64,000 nucleotides of DNA, taken from the NCBI RefSeq assembly GCF_003473485.1, contig NC_053045.1, positions 38,786,494-38,850,493 of the forward strand, given 5' to 3'. Position 1 is the first letter of the stretch; each line of letters begins with the position of its first letter. Source of the DNA: Medicago truncatula. Lineage: Eukaryota > Streptophyta > Magnoliopsida > Fabales > Fabaceae. This document shows, one piece after another, positions 1-12,035 of this stretch. The translations under genes and the position numbers were made by a program. The notes beneath the pieces are model-generated. The model searched no databases. It was not told where the DNA came from and was given only the letters and a program-made list of their open reading frames with translations.

Positions 1-1002
1 AAATTCAAAATTGATTCACTCATGCTCAAACTTTACAAAATCTCACTTCTAACAATATTACTTAGGTGCAGCTGTCTGGATTGGGGGAGGTACACAAACT
101 GTCCAACTGTGTGGCAGTGTTTAGCCTACAGTTGGTTGTGTTTGTTTACTGATTTTTGTTGCTCGCTTTTCATAAGGTGCAGTTCATGGTAAAAACATTA
201 TCTCTCATGCCTTGGCCATGAAGAATGTTTTAACAAATAATAAAAAAGTTTTATTTAGAATAAAAAATGGTTTAACAAATAAATAAAGTGTGTTGGAAAA
301 TATGTGGCAAAAAATATGTTGAAACTATGAATTTTAAACATATTGAATGTTCGAATTTTGAAGATATTGAATGTTCAAATTGTGACATTCAATATGATAA
401 AGAATGTGTTGAATCTATGATAGAAAAATTAGTTTCAACACATTCTTTGTCACAAAGAATGTCACATTATTTGGACATTCAAATATTTGTTAAAACTATA
501 TGTTTCAATAAATTAGTTTTATTTAGATTTATGAATTTGTTTATTTAGATTTATGAGTTGGTAAAAATTCATGAGTTTTATTTAGATTTATGAGTTTCTT
601 TATTTTCAGTAAAAATAAATTAAAAAATAAAAATACTAAGAAAATTATCATTTTAGCATTTTTTAAATAGAAAAGTTATAAAAAAAAGGTTAATTTGCAA
701 AACTTTTCATAAAAAAATTCAGTGTACTTTTTCCTAATATTTACTAAGATTTTTCCATCATTTACACACGTTAAAAGTTCGAAATTGTAAGTTTGTATTG
801 AAAATTGTAAGTTGATATAAAATATATATTTATTTTTTATAAATAATTGTTGTTTTTGATAATAAAAAAAATTATGATAATTCAAGAGTGAGGGAGTATT
901 AATTTATGGTATTCAGAAGGTGATAATCTAGAAAAAGGGTTCACTTTGTATTTGAAAAGAGATTGAAAGAGTTAAGAGAGGAAGTAGTAGTGATCAGAAA
1001 AG
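1..1002. other. Intergenic, A/T-rich; no gene seen
   Basis: I see no credible coding region here. Bases 288-548 hold an open frame, but it is built from a degenerate repeat of phrases such as attgaatgttc and matches no family I know. The last ~100 bases before 1003 probably hold the promoter and 5' UTR of the TAXIMIN-like gene. Confidence 0.6.
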
Positions 1003-1328
1003 ATGTGCAATTCAGAAGGTGAATGCAGACCATTGGGTTTTCTATTAGGTCTTCCTTTCGCCTTTCTCTGTCTCCTCATCTCAATCGTTGGTGTACTCAT
1101 CTGGATTGTCGGGTTGGTACCCTTTCTCTTCTCTTCTGGGTTACTTTGATTTGGGTTTCGATCTAATCGCTATAAAAATCAAAACTTTTATTCATATTTT
1201 GCAGATTGGCGCTTACTTGTATATGTCCTTGTTGTTTGTGTTTAACTATAATAGTGGAGCTTGCGCTTGAATTGGTCAAAGCTCCATTGCATGTCATGGA
1301 GTGGTTCACCTCTAAGATCCCCTGCTGA
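1003..1328 (+). CDS. TAXIMIN-like cysteine-rich signalling peptide (2 exons, 77 aa)
   Basis: The coding exons are 1003-1112 and 1205-1328, separated by a 92-bp GT-AG intron with phase 2 (gg|a). The joined product is 77 aa. It starts [20 protein letters not shown], has a hydrophobic stretch at about residues 13-37, then a CICPCCLC cysteine cluster, and ends in EWFTSKIPC. The CRPLGFLxGLPFA start, the CxCPCCxC cluster and the C-terminal IPC are hallmarks of plant TAXIMIN peptides, which are 70-80 aa, enter the secretory route and affect lateral-organ separation in Arabidopsis. Each exon alone gives only a short or misleading frame, so simple ORF calling misses the gene. The start is the only ATG giving this N-terminus. 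The family call is from memory of the conserved motifs and is firm; which paralogue it is cannot be told. Confidence 0.88.
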
Positions 1329-2302
1329 AGATAGTTTCTTGTTATTGTTATTGGGATTGATTTAGGGTTCTTAAGGTTGATGTTTGGTTTTTTGGGTTTT
1401 TAAATTTTATCTACAGAGTTTACTATAGTGTGTTTAATGAATTTTAATTGCACAGAAAGAAAATTTTAGTTTTGTTTGATATCTGTGAATTAATTTGTTT
1501 ATTACTTTGAACTATATATGGAACTATTGTTCTTATACATTTATGTATGATTTTGCTTTTACATAGTTTTTATCATCATTTAATAATTTCATGTTCATCT
1601 TGTTGATTTCAACTTGTATCATCTGAAATCAACGCCCTTTTTGTTGAAATTGGATTCCCTTGACGGGAGGGAAAATACGCATGCAGAACATGATAGTCGT
1701 TCAATCAGATGACATAACAATACCATCTGATCCGATCTTGATCGAATGACCATCGATGTCCGAGTTTCTTTGTGTTTTTCCTATTGAATGTGATTGATTG
1801 GAAAAGTTATCAGCTCTTTGGTTGAAGTCATTGTCCACAATAATTGAGTTTGGATGAAAAAAATAATGTAGACTAAGAGTTTTAAAAATTTATATGCCTT
1901 TATTTTTTTAAAAATTTGATTGTAATCATTGGTGTAAGTTGTGTCATAACAAAGGGCAATTTCAGTTGTCCTTGTGATAGGAACAATGCATAATATATAC
2001 AAGGTCATCATAAAAAAGAATTGGATTAACGACTGGATTTGAGGAAACTTGTGAGCAAATATTCATAGAACAAAGTGATTGTTCATTGTTATATAATTCC
2101 ACAATTTGATGAGACTGCTAAAATATATAGAGCTCTTTTACTAGAGCACATATTTGCTATAAGGATGCAAAATAGAAGTCTAATTACATATACTTGTATT
2201 ATTTTATAGAACCACGTAATGAAATTCTTATTTATTTACAACTTCATAAGGCAGATTTGGATAAAACAGCTTATATCTATCAAGAGGTTTAAAACAGATT
2301 AT
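1329..2302. other. Intergenic, with probable 3' UTRs of two converging genes
   Basis: This gap lies between the convergent TAXIMIN-like (+) and LEA (-) genes. Its two ends should hold their 3' UTRs. No frame, repeat or RNA gene stands out. Confidence 0.5.
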
Positions 2303-3683
2303 TCACTTAGCATTTGACTCAATGCTCTGCTTTGACTCTGTTTCCCCTTCTCCAAGGGCAAGCACCTTAGTTGTCTGTGCAATTTCTGCAACAGTTTCAC
2401 CTATAGCACCCAAAACTCCACCCTCTTTTCCCTCTTCACTCTTTTCCATCACTTTCTTCGCTGGTTGAATCATGTTTTCTCCAATCTCTGCCACAGTTTC
2501 ACCTACAGCTCCCAACACAGTACTTCCACCATCAGTAACCTTCTCCATCTTCACAACACCATCTTGAGGTTGTTCATTATTTCCTTCAAAGCTTTTTTCA
2601 GCTATGTTTTCATTTAGCTCTTGTTCTTGTATACTCTTTGTGGAATCATTGGCTTTCACAGCGTCTGCATAAGTAGCATACACTTTGTTTCTTTTTCCTC
2701 CCTCTTGACTTTGTAAACTTTCATCAGTTTTGTTCATCTTTTCTGCATGTTGGATTTTAGTTTCCCCAATCACACCTTGCTTTTTTGCTTTGTCTCTCTC
2801 TTGAACTCCCTGAAAGCTTTCCACAGTGTTGCTTTCATTAGCCATCTGTGGAAGTGGACGAACAACACTAGATTTCTCAATTCCTTCATGGTCCTGCCCT
2901 TGTGTCTCTTCAAAGCTTTTGGTGGCAGTTTTTTCTGATGGCCCCTCCTTATATTCCTAATTGCAATTGCCAAATTTCTAAGAGTTAGAATTTTACACCA
3001 AAGGTTCTTTAGATTCTACAATAAAATGACTACACATTTTGCATGCATATCAAGTTTCAGGATACATAATATCCAAGTTAATTAATTCACTTAATTCAGG
3101 TACTATTTTCATATAAATGTTGATAAGGATGGTTATAAAAAAAGCATAGAGCTTTCAATGAATCAATGTATGTATATAAAAGAGAAAGATAGATATCTAG
3201 ATGAGGCATTGATTTACATATAGAAATAAAAACCTTATTTTGTGAAACTCTTTTGGCCTCTGATTCCTCCTCATTGTTCCTTGCTTCTTGTTTTACTCTT
3301 TCTTGGGCATTTGCATTGGTATCATCCATTGCCTTCTGACATCTATTATGGTCCATTGTTGTTTCTTTCTCCTCTCTGTCCCTCAATCCTTTAGCAGCAG
3401 CTTCTACCACGCCTTTTATTTCAAACTTGTTCAAATAACCTCCAACACCTTTAGCTTCTTCAGACTCGTTGTATCTACCAGAGTGTGGCTCTCCAATATG
3501 CTGTTTTTTGTTATCAGTATCACCCCCTCCTTTATCTTTATTTGATTCCTTAATATCATTCACAGCAGCAGCAAAGTTTTTGTCAAGGTTTTTTCCATGT
3601 TTCTGGATATGAACCTCTCTTACCTCCAAAAACGTCTCAGTCTCATGGTATACTCCTCCGCGAAACATTTGTTCAGATGCCAT
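2303..3683 (-). CDS. Seed LEA protein, SBP65-like (2 exons, 367 aa)
   Basis: On the minus strand the exons are 3683-3234 (150 codons) and 2956-2303 (217 codons plus stop), joined in phase 0 with GT-AG ends. The protein starts MASEQMFRGG, is very rich in Glu, Lys, Asn, Gln and Thr, has no membrane segment, and is almost certainly disordered. Near the C-terminus a motif occurs twice: VLGAVGETVAEIGEN and VLGAIGETVAEIAQT. The MASEQ start, hydrophilic body and GETVAEIA repeats resemble pea SBP65, the seed biotin-containing LEA protein thought to store biotin and protect drying embryos. This protein is clearly shorter than SBP65 (about 550 aa), and I cannot identify the biotinylated lysine, so biotin binding is not shown. 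Seed-maturation expression is inferred from the family. The second exon start (gaa tat aag) could shift by 9 bases to a nearby AG. Confidence 0.75.
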
Positions 3684-4743
3684 TGTTTTTGTTTTGTTAT
3701 CTCACGTTTGAAAACAATCAATCATACACTGTTCTCTACTATTGGTGAAAAAGAAGTTGAACTGTGAGTTTAAAAGAACAAAATAGGAACATGTCGGTTT
3801 GAAGTCTGAAATGTGAAGAGGATGAGGTTTGCATGGGGAAGGACATGTGGTGTAACAAAGTAGCCTAGGAATCGTTTTCAAACCAATTGCAGTGATTCAG
3901 CTTCTTAATCCAAACATTGCCACGAGCTAAACTTGTCAGATTAATTGAGACACGTCAAAGCTTAGAAGAAGGAATGTTTTGTTATTACACTGGAGTTCTC
4001 TGGAACACACCATATTACCTAGTTTATTGGTTCATCATTTCGTATTATTCATATTCCTTCCCTATCACCATTCCTTCCATTTATTTCCACTCAACGTACC
4101 CATCATCATATCATTATATAAATATGTAATTTTTTTACGTTAACACATATTTTTACGCTCCATGGTGATTTTCTAAGAGTTACACTTTGTAACTTCCGTA
4201 AAATTATGATGGATCGTCGTGATTCTGACACATCTATTGTAATACCAAACATACACTTTTAACGTGATACTAGTAAACACTAGTTGAATATTTGGGCACC
4301 AATTGGTAAATGGCCTGATCCTTGGAGTGTAAACACAGCGTGCATTCAAATCTGACATGTGAAGCTTATAAATTATAACTGCTCTAGTTGGCAACATTAC
4401 ATGAGATTCTCTTGCATTTTTTTTTATTCAAATCAAATGCTTTAGAAAAGGGAACTTCATCATCTACTTGATTTACAACAAGACACCAAATCCTTCCAAG
4501 ATATACTATTCAAATTGAAAAAACATATATTTGGCACAATTAAAGGCAAATTGCTGCCTAAACAATGAACATTTACAATTTTAGACATTGGACCATCCAA
4601 CCTTTATTGCCCAATTACAAGAACCGAAACACCAAATCAAATATTTCCTAAAGTTGAAAACAATGGATTTTCCTCTAAAATAAGTTGAACCTTATAAACA
4701 AATTAAGTTGTCAAGCCTCTCTCTAGTTGTTTTTTGTTTTCTT
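3684..4743. other. Intergenic: LEA promoter side and TBL 3' side
   Basis: Bases 3684-3900 are the likely promoter and 5' UTR of the LEA gene. Short open frames at 3917-4129 and 4173-4397 have no recognisable domain. The stretch before 4744 is the likely 3' UTR of the TBL gene. Nothing else is supported. Confidence 0.5.
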
Positions 4744-7700
4744 TCAATGAGAAAGTGCTGCATAGAGAAGCTGATTCCAAGTATCAGGAAGTCCAGGAAG
4801 ACACCAGTGGCTACAATCAGTTGCCATAACACCACTATAACCTTCAGGATGTGCATCTTTTCTATACTGTGAAAGAGTTGTCACATCTAAGAAATAAACT
4901 GGCTTACTCATCTTTCTCAACACCTTGTTCACCACCATCCAAGCCATTGGTGTCCCTCCAGGGTATTTCAAACCAAAATATGGCACTTTCTCACTCATGC
5001 ATGACTTTGTTGGTTGGTTCCAATCTCTCCCCCTAATGCCACACACCATATATATTATTAGAGCTTAATTTTTAGTATGCAAAAATGTTCAATGCCATGC
5101 CAATATATCAAAACGAATTATATGTGTGATTTTAGAAGTAGAAATGAACACAATAAAATATTTTTAACGATCTGATAATTATAATTAATTGATGTAAACA
5201 ATATTTACAATGAGAGTCTATATGAAAAAAAAAATGTGTTGATTAATGCATAAAATTACTTAAATTAACAACTTACTGGTAATGGACAGGAGAAATTCCT
5301 AAGAAGAAGACTTTGGTTTGTGCTGGATTAACATTCATTTCAACCCACCTAGCCCAAGTTTGTAGTCCTTTGTAGAATGCAACAAAACGATTCATATCTT
5401 TATACAACTTTTTATTCTCCTGAATATAATCCCATCTGTCATGAATTTCAAGTCACAAAAACATTAGCATCATTAATTAAACATTGCAATAAAAATGAAT
5501 GTGAGAAAATGATCCTACGGCTGTGAGCTTCCAGTGTGGGTCCACCAATGCCACGTGTTGAAGATCAACACATCCATTCCTCTCCAAGCTTCACCACTCT
5601 TGATTGAATCAAGCTTCAATACTCGTCCTTCTTTATCATGATCAAGGTCCACCAAGTATGCTGTGCGGTATAGAAATAACTCAAGCCCATACTCCTAAAA
5701 AGAAAAAACAATAACATTTAGTTAGTTATATAGATAGATAGGTTTCTTGTGTTCATTTTCACGTTCTTTTCATAAATTACATGTAGTTAGTTATTTACTT
5801 ATTTCACAAGCTATAACCGTTAGCTTATAATGTTCAATGTTAGTATGTCACTATTGAAATTCCAGTTTGATACACTTATGAACAATAATTATACTAGTCA
5901 CATTATATAAATAGCATTATGAAAACTTATATGATAAACAAACATTATGAAGCAATTAATCAGATTTTCTGGTATGTATGGAAAAAAAGTGATAAATAGC
6001 AAATTATTATCATTATCATTCATTACATTTGCGGAAACAGGACCATGGGACCATTAAAAAAAACGGTTTCGTAAAGCAATGTTTGTTGCAGTCGTTGTCT
6101 TCATCATAATTTAGTTACAACAAATGTAATGAATTAAAAAAAGATTAGGATTTTTTTGTATCCTAAAATTTGGTTGATTACTCATAAAATTAATTCAAAA
6201 TTTAAGTTCACTTTAGAATAATTAAAAATAATAGCATAGAATTTAATTATTAGATGTTAAATACCATACCTAACAAAACTTTAGGTGTTAAAGTGTCAAA
6301 ATAAAAATCGATGTTTAACAATAAAATAAGAGTTGTGTTATTTCAACAACCATTTGATTGTGATAACCATAATTTTACGAAGAGGTATTGACACAAGAAA
6401 AAATTGCTGTTGACACGTATGATAGGGCTGAAAAACACATGTAAAAGACGAAAATGTCATTTCGACAGTTAACTGCCGACGAAAAAAAAAAACCTCCGCA
6501 CTTAAGTGCTGAAGAACTAACTCATCAATTTTATTTTATTTTCGTGAATAATTTTCTGATTATAGTTAAACTTGATATTGTTACTTTACGCTATTAGATA
6601 CACAGTCTATGTGATTAGCTGTGAATGAAGAATAATACAAAGTGCACATAGAAAATTACACCCTCTGTCCTAATTAAAATATCAAGTGTTTCAGCATTTT
6701 TATATCTGCCAAACCTGTTCCATACAACCCATACTATTTATTAGCTGAGCAATAAATTTGAAGGCAACGTAGTAACGAAGTTATTTTAACATGTCATTTC
6801 TTGGCTAATCAATCATATTGTCCATAGTTCAATAGAGTTATTTTAACATGCTGTTTGGTTTAAAAAAAAAATTGATGAGTTAGTTCTTCGGAGGTTTTTT
6901 TTCTTTCCTTTTCCATCGGCAGTTAACTTCGATAGTTAATTGCAACCGGTTCCAAACTTCAATAGTTAACTGCTACAGGGATATTTTCGTCTTTTACATG
7001 TGTTTTTCAGCTCTATCATATGTGTTAACAACAATTTCTTGACACAAAAACCAAAACAATAAGAAAAAAAAAAGTAAAAATATAACGTGAGTACTGAATA
7101 TGAAAGAGAAAGTTGTCATAAAAAATGTCTAAAATTGTACGAATATCATTTCTCATAAAATAATCATTGCTATAAACATAAATTTATTTGACAATGTTTT
7201 ATAGGATAAAGTTCATTTTTTATTTTTATTTTGAGAGGGCCAAAGTTCATTTTCTTGTCTAGTTCTTTTGCATAGGAACTGTTGAAAATTACTGTTGTTT
7301 GCTTTAAGCAAGTTCTGAGAAATGAAGTAAAAAGGGAAAGAAACAATTCCACTTTTCACCATAAACAAAATACGTAATGAATTTGTGGTAATTGAAACTC
7401 CACGTCTGTTCTAATAAAAAAAGTTTGAGAAACAATAAAGAGTGGTACTATCCTCTCAAAAAAATAAAGAGTGGTACTACTACCGTTTTTTTCTCTTTTT
7501 TGATTTAGACTAGATGAAAAAATTACATTATGTGCATGTTTGAATTGGTAGAAAATTGCCACAAAAGTGGTTTAAGTATATGAAGACAAACATTTATTAT
7601 CTCTCATAAATTATCATTAGAAAATGTCCCCAACACAAAGGAAAGCCTCCAACCAATCACATCAATTCTTTATTGCTCAAAACTTCACTTTAACACAGAA

Positions 7701-8694
7701 ATATGCACACCATCATGTTCTAACCTCAAGGCTTGTAATACTCAAATAGATCAGATTTAAGTGTCACAAAATTTCAGTTCAATTATGTAATAACATAACA
7801 GAAGTTTCAAAAAGCAAAACAGAATATGACATGACTTTGTTAGCCTAACATCATCAAAACAAACAAAAAAACAATATTTTCTTACACTATTGGTTTAAAT
7901 TTCAAAACAATGGAAGCACAAAAGACATAAAAGCTAAGAAGCATTAATAAAGACAACAGACACGGCACGGACACTGATACGTCGATACTGCTAATAATTT
8001 GATAAAATTATATAATTTAGTGTAATTATAAGTATCGGTGTCGTGTCAGTGTCGGACGCGACACGTGTCCGACACCAAGACACGCCTAACCCGAGGAGTG
8101 TCCGTGCTTAATAAGTGAAGGAATGAAAAGAACCAACCTCAAATGTGACTGAAGAGATAGCATCTCTTTGTCTGAATGTGCTTCTAGAATTTGGTACAGC
8201 AGCATGAATCATACAAGCCAATGAATTGAACTGATTTAAGCTCAAAGAGTCACCAACAAACATAATCTTTTTTCCTTTATTTCCTTTCAGAAAGTTCAAA
8301 CCATTGAACCTGCAAAACAATTTATCACAACCACATTTAGCTACAACCATAGAAACCAATAAAAGAACACAAAATGGTAACAAAAATTGTACCTTGGCAT
8401 GTTACAAGAAAATGGCATCCACCTATATTTCTGGTAAAGCTTATCTTTGCGACCATGTTTCTGACAATTGAACTGTGGATCTATGAAAGGACAAGTTGAA
8501 GGGTCATAGAGAGGATATGAAGCGTCGTAGACCCATTTGCCACGGAACAAGTTACATGTTCCTGCAATGTTACTGACTTCAAAGTTGGTCTCATTGCTGA
8601 AAGAGTTAAAATCCTCTGATTTTGTTTGGTGGGAATACAGAAACAGAGTTAGAAACAGAGTTGGAAACAGAGCATTTACAAGCACTGAAACCAT
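4744..8694 (-). CDS. Trichome birefringence-like (TBL) wall polysaccharide O-acetyltransferase (5 exons, 365 aa)
   Basis: The minus-strand exons are 8694-8393, 8309-8138, 5694-5519, 5435-5277 and 5032-4744. All have GT-AG ends, and the phases fit to give 366 codons with the stop. An N-terminal hydrophobic signal or anchor (residues ~1-22) is followed by the TBL domain ([24 protein letters not shown], then [15 protein letters not shown]). The GDS esterase motif ([13 protein letters not shown]) and the C-terminal DxxH motif ([15 protein letters not shown]) are both present, so the Ser-His-Asp machinery looks whole. TBL proteins act in the Golgi and O-acetylate xylan, mannan, pectin or xyloglucan; the substrate cannot be read from sequence. 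The overall length and SSQPWDYIQ context suggest the TBL36-43 group. Intron 2 is 2,443 bp and holds a MITE and other repeats. A TATA-like box lies ~90 bp upstream. Confidence 0.9.
6390..7046. mobile_element. Long-TIR MITE in the large TBL intron
   Basis: The left ~100 bp (from gacacaagaaa at about 6390) is repeated inverted at the right end (to about 7046). The two arms share the run gctgaaaaacacatgtaaaa. The arms are ~60-100 bp and the interior is A/T-rich without coding potential. Long inverted ends around a non-coding core fit a Mutator-type MITE. I could not find a clear target-site duplication, so the exact ends are approximate. Confidence 0.7.
7097..7156. repeat. Single arm of a dispersed fold-back MITE family
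   Basis: This stretch (gaatatgaaagagaaagttgtca... to atatcatttctca) matches, in reverse, the arms of the elements at 36122-36303 and 59943-60123. Only one arm is evident here, so it is probably a degraded copy. Confidence 0.45.
7955..8105. repeat. Small inverted repeat with GACAC/GTGTC-rich ends
   Basis: The stretch opens with gacacggcacggacactgat and closes with a matching inverted end (gtgtcgtgtcagtgtcggac, then gtgtccgtgc). It is much more G/C-rich than its surroundings. Similar phrases (gtccacacgacaccgacaca, gtgtccggtgtttgtg) occur at about 41570-41660 in a methyltransferase intron, which suggests a dispersed MITE-like family. Confidence 0.5.
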
Positions 8695-8781
8695 TTCTTG
8701 GGTTTTGGTCCCAACCCACGATTTTTTTGAATGAAAAAAGTACTAAAGAGTGAAGATAAACTTGTCACCTAATCATGTTCT

Positions 8782-8789
8782 TATATAAT
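8782..8789 (-). promoter_or_regulatory. Probable TATA box of the TBL gene
   Basis: The minus strand reads TATATAA here, about 90 bp upstream of the start codon at 8694. Position and sequence fit a plant TATA box; the transcription start is not known. Confidence 0.45.
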
Positions 8790-9016
8790 AGTGTCTGCAA
8801 AAAGATGTAGAGAGAGAAAGAGGAGGGTTCCACGATCCTACATGGAATGTGAAAACAGAATACCTTTGATTTCTTTTGAGTATTTTTTTATTTTTAGATT
8901 ATTTTAATTTTTTTCCTCAAAAGTTTAGGTAAGTCCTACTTTGAAAATTGATAAGGTTAAGGAAGATATTTAGACTTAACAAATATTGATAAGTCCTCAA
9001 ATATATACTAAAAATA

Positions 9017-9425
9017 GGGAGTTTCTATGGTACACCCTTAAATTAAAGTGTACCAGTACATCTATTTCATAAATCAATAAGTTATCAATCATTTTTATGT
9101 AATAAAGAGATATTTATCAACTTTTATATTTTAGAAAATATTATTTTATAAGAAAAAACGTCATTTCATCCTGTATAAGAATCATACTAATTTTTTAACA
9201 TTTTATTCAAAAAAATAAACAATATTCACTATTATGGGTATTAAAAATTAAAAAAAAAATTGAATTTTGATTTGCCGACACTTTTGAGAAATAAAATATA
9301 ATTATTATAATTGTAACCAATAGAAAATATATTTTTTCTAAAAAAAATAACTCATTAAACTATTCATTTAACATATGGGTGTACCGGTACACTCAAATTT
9401 ATTGAGTGTACCATAGAAATTGCCC
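9017..9425. mobile_element. MITE with GTGTACCATAGAAA-type ends (copy 1)
   Basis: The ends are inverted: gggagtttctatggtacacc on the left and gtgtaccatagaaattgccc on the right. The sequence just inside is also paired (tgtaccagtac and tgtaccggtac). The ~410-bp body is non-coding. Flanks read ...aaata and taaaa..., compatible with a TA target duplication. A second copy lies at 60925-61263. Confidence 0.7.
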
Positions 9426-10960
9426 TAAAAATATGATTTTTATCTGTCTCAATTAAAAAATATTCAGATTCTATATCTATTAACATGGCCGACATTTTTT
9501 TGCGGCCATAATAGCATTTCGTCGTGGCTGTAACGGTGTTTCATCGTGATTTTTGTTCACTCTATAAAAACGATGAAAAACAGTAATATCGATTATCCAT
9601 ACCTTCACCCTTTTTTTTTGATAACAAACCGTTTTTTAAAACCTTGAGCAGGAGTTAAATCACAAATTTTCATAGTATTTCAATTATGCAAGATAAAGTG
9701 AGATTTTAAATGTAAGTTGTAACCTTTTAACCTTAGCATCTTGTGGGGTTAGGATGTTATCTTAGCTTTAAGATATCTTGGAATCATGTTTGTTGTGATT
9801 CAAAAATAATGGTAACAACACTTAAGCCACACAAAAAGACAGAACTGAAAATGTCCTGTCATAGAATTGAATTTTTTTCTTACTTAAGGATAAAATAATG
9901 ATTGCACATTTTTGGCTATAAACATGGGTCTATGTGATTTCAAGCTATGTGATTAACATTGGTGATTGTCATATTTACCCTTTAGTTTTGTTTTGTGTGT
10001 AATATTAATAATGAAAATGTTAACTAGTGTTCTCAGAGCAATGGTTAAGAAAACAAATATAATAATTTTGTATTGAAATTTGCGTATTTAATTTCTTAAA
10101 AGTATAAGAAGTGATATTTTCAACTTAATTTTTTTTTTTTTGTTTCTTTAACCATTGCTCTAAGAGCATCGATTACCTAACCCTATTAGAGTAATATTAA
10201 TATATGGTCCTTATATTCTTCTTTCAGCTTTTTTCAGTTATTTTGTGTTCAGGTGCAGAGTCTGCCTCAGTTGTGATTCTTCAACTTGATTAGGTAGTTG
10301 TTGTTGATATGCTATGACAGTTTTCACAAGTCAGAAATATCATTTGGATTTTGGAATTTGGATGATTGACCAACCATACATAGTTGACCCTATCATGTGC
10401 ATCTTTTGCTTTTTAAGCATACAAAAAATAATGGTACTTGCTAGTTGCTACTTAGATATGTTGCTTTTATTAGCCGACAAATTTGAACAAAAATGTTTTT
10501 TTTGGATTATTACTTTCTATGAACCATCTCATTTGTTTGTGTTTTGGTTCTTATAATTGGAAAGAAATTAAGATTTTTTTAGTGATTGTTTGGTTTAACG
10601 GTGACTTTTACCATTTTTATGTTTTGGTAGAAGTTTAGTTTTATAGCTTCATAATTTCAACTTTAAAATTGTAATCGTAGCAAAATTTGATGTCAAATGC
10701 GATTTCAAACACTCACCTAAATCTAAGTTAGCTCTCTTTATTGAAAAACCCTTGTTAATATTAAATGGAGAAACATGGATCCCTTGCAAATGCATGGATC
10801 TCCTAACCAAATTAGTTAAGTTAGTTTTTTTTTTTATTGATAGGGACGTTGGCACATTCACATAATTAAAAGCATATCTTGCATCACACATATGAACTCA
10901 CACTAAAATAAAATTTGAAAAGTAATTTTACTAATGAGATTTATTAAATGTAACTTGTAA
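9426..10960. other. Intergenic, non-coding
   Basis: I see no gene. A small fold-back element lies at 10028-10175, described separately. The open frames at 10314-10556 and 10649-10891 have no recognisable domain. Confidence 0.5.
10028..10175. mobile_element. Short MITE with AGAGCAATGGTTAA ends
   Basis: The left end reads ttctcagagcaatggttaaga and the right end is its inverse (tttaaccattgctctaagag). The ends are ~25 bp, the whole is about 150 bp and the core is A/T-only, which fits a small non-autonomous DNA transposon. Confidence 0.6.
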
Positions 10961-11648
10961 GTGCTTGTTTGGTATGACGTCTGATAGCCTCAAAAGCCAG
11001 TTTGTTTTTTGAAACGTTGTTTCAACATACTTTTAATGTTTGGATGGGTTTTAGAATCAATTCTCTGAAACGCGGATTTGGCCCCAAACGTGGGTTTTCT
11101 CAAAGCTACAAATTGAAGCTTTCACGGCAAAGCAAAATCGAATCAAACAATTTGTTTTTCAATGACATGTAAATTTACATAATTACCCATATTACACATT
11201 AACAACTTTCTTCTTCACAAACACACACCTTCGATACAGATCTATCTTCCCCTCTGTGAGCTTGAGGCCAATCAGACTAGTACTGAGTGATGGAGAAATG
11301 GTAGGATGGAAGAAAAATAGTGAGATGGGGGAGAAGAAAGGTTAGAAGCGTAAGAGTAGTGAGAGGTGAGAAGGAGATGGAAATGGTAGAAATGTAAAGA
11401 AGCTTATGAGAAATCTAAGAAATAGAAGAAGGAACACGTGATTTTTAGAGTGACATAAATTGGAGTTTTTTTTATCTATTGGGTTGGGTTGTGTTCCAAT
11501 ATTTTGGATTGATAATATCGTTTGATGCTGTGTATTTTCACACCTTTGGAAATTTTTTATATTGTATTAAAAATAACCAAATTGATAAAAAATATATTTT
11601 TTTTAAAAAAATCTTATAAATTTTCTTAAAAAAAAAGATTTTTATAAA

Positions 11649-11710
<62 letters not shown>

Positions 11711-12035
11711 ATATTCAAACTGATATTATTTTAAAATAAATTTTTGAACCAATAAAAATCCATTTATGATTTTAGATAAGTTCAAATAAGTATCTAAAAT
11801 AAGAATGGGATGTTTAGTTTTAAATACAATTAAAAGGATAATTTTGTCATTTTACATTCAAAATCAATTTTGATTCAAACTATCCAAATGAAATCAACTC
11901 ATAAGAATCACTTTCAAACAAGTGTATCCAAACATAATCAATTCACCTCAAACTCACTTTTAATCAAAATCAATTCTCTCAAACTCAATTCTATCAAAAT
12001 CAATTCTCGTCACCGCCATACCAAACACACCAAGT
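10961..12035. mobile_element. Composite A/T-rich element with TGTTTGGTATG ends
   Basis: The left end reads gtgcttgtttggtatgacg and the right end, on the opposite strand, ttggtgtgtttggtatggcg, so the unit is bounded by ~20-bp imperfect inverted ends. The right ~200 bp belongs to the dispersed aattgatttt-rich family also seen at 49266-49606, 56938-57062, 59050-59342 and 59402-59742. A long TA run (11652-11707) sits inside. It is non-coding and may be two elements fused or nested. Confidence 0.5.
11652..11707. repeat. (TA)n microsatellite
   Basis: About 28 uninterrupted TA units. Such tracts are length-variable and prone to assembly error. Confidence 0.95.

Noticed and set aside
288-548. 86-codon open frame near the window start
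   Set aside because: Built from a degenerate short repeat with A/T-biased codons; no splice context or family resemblance.
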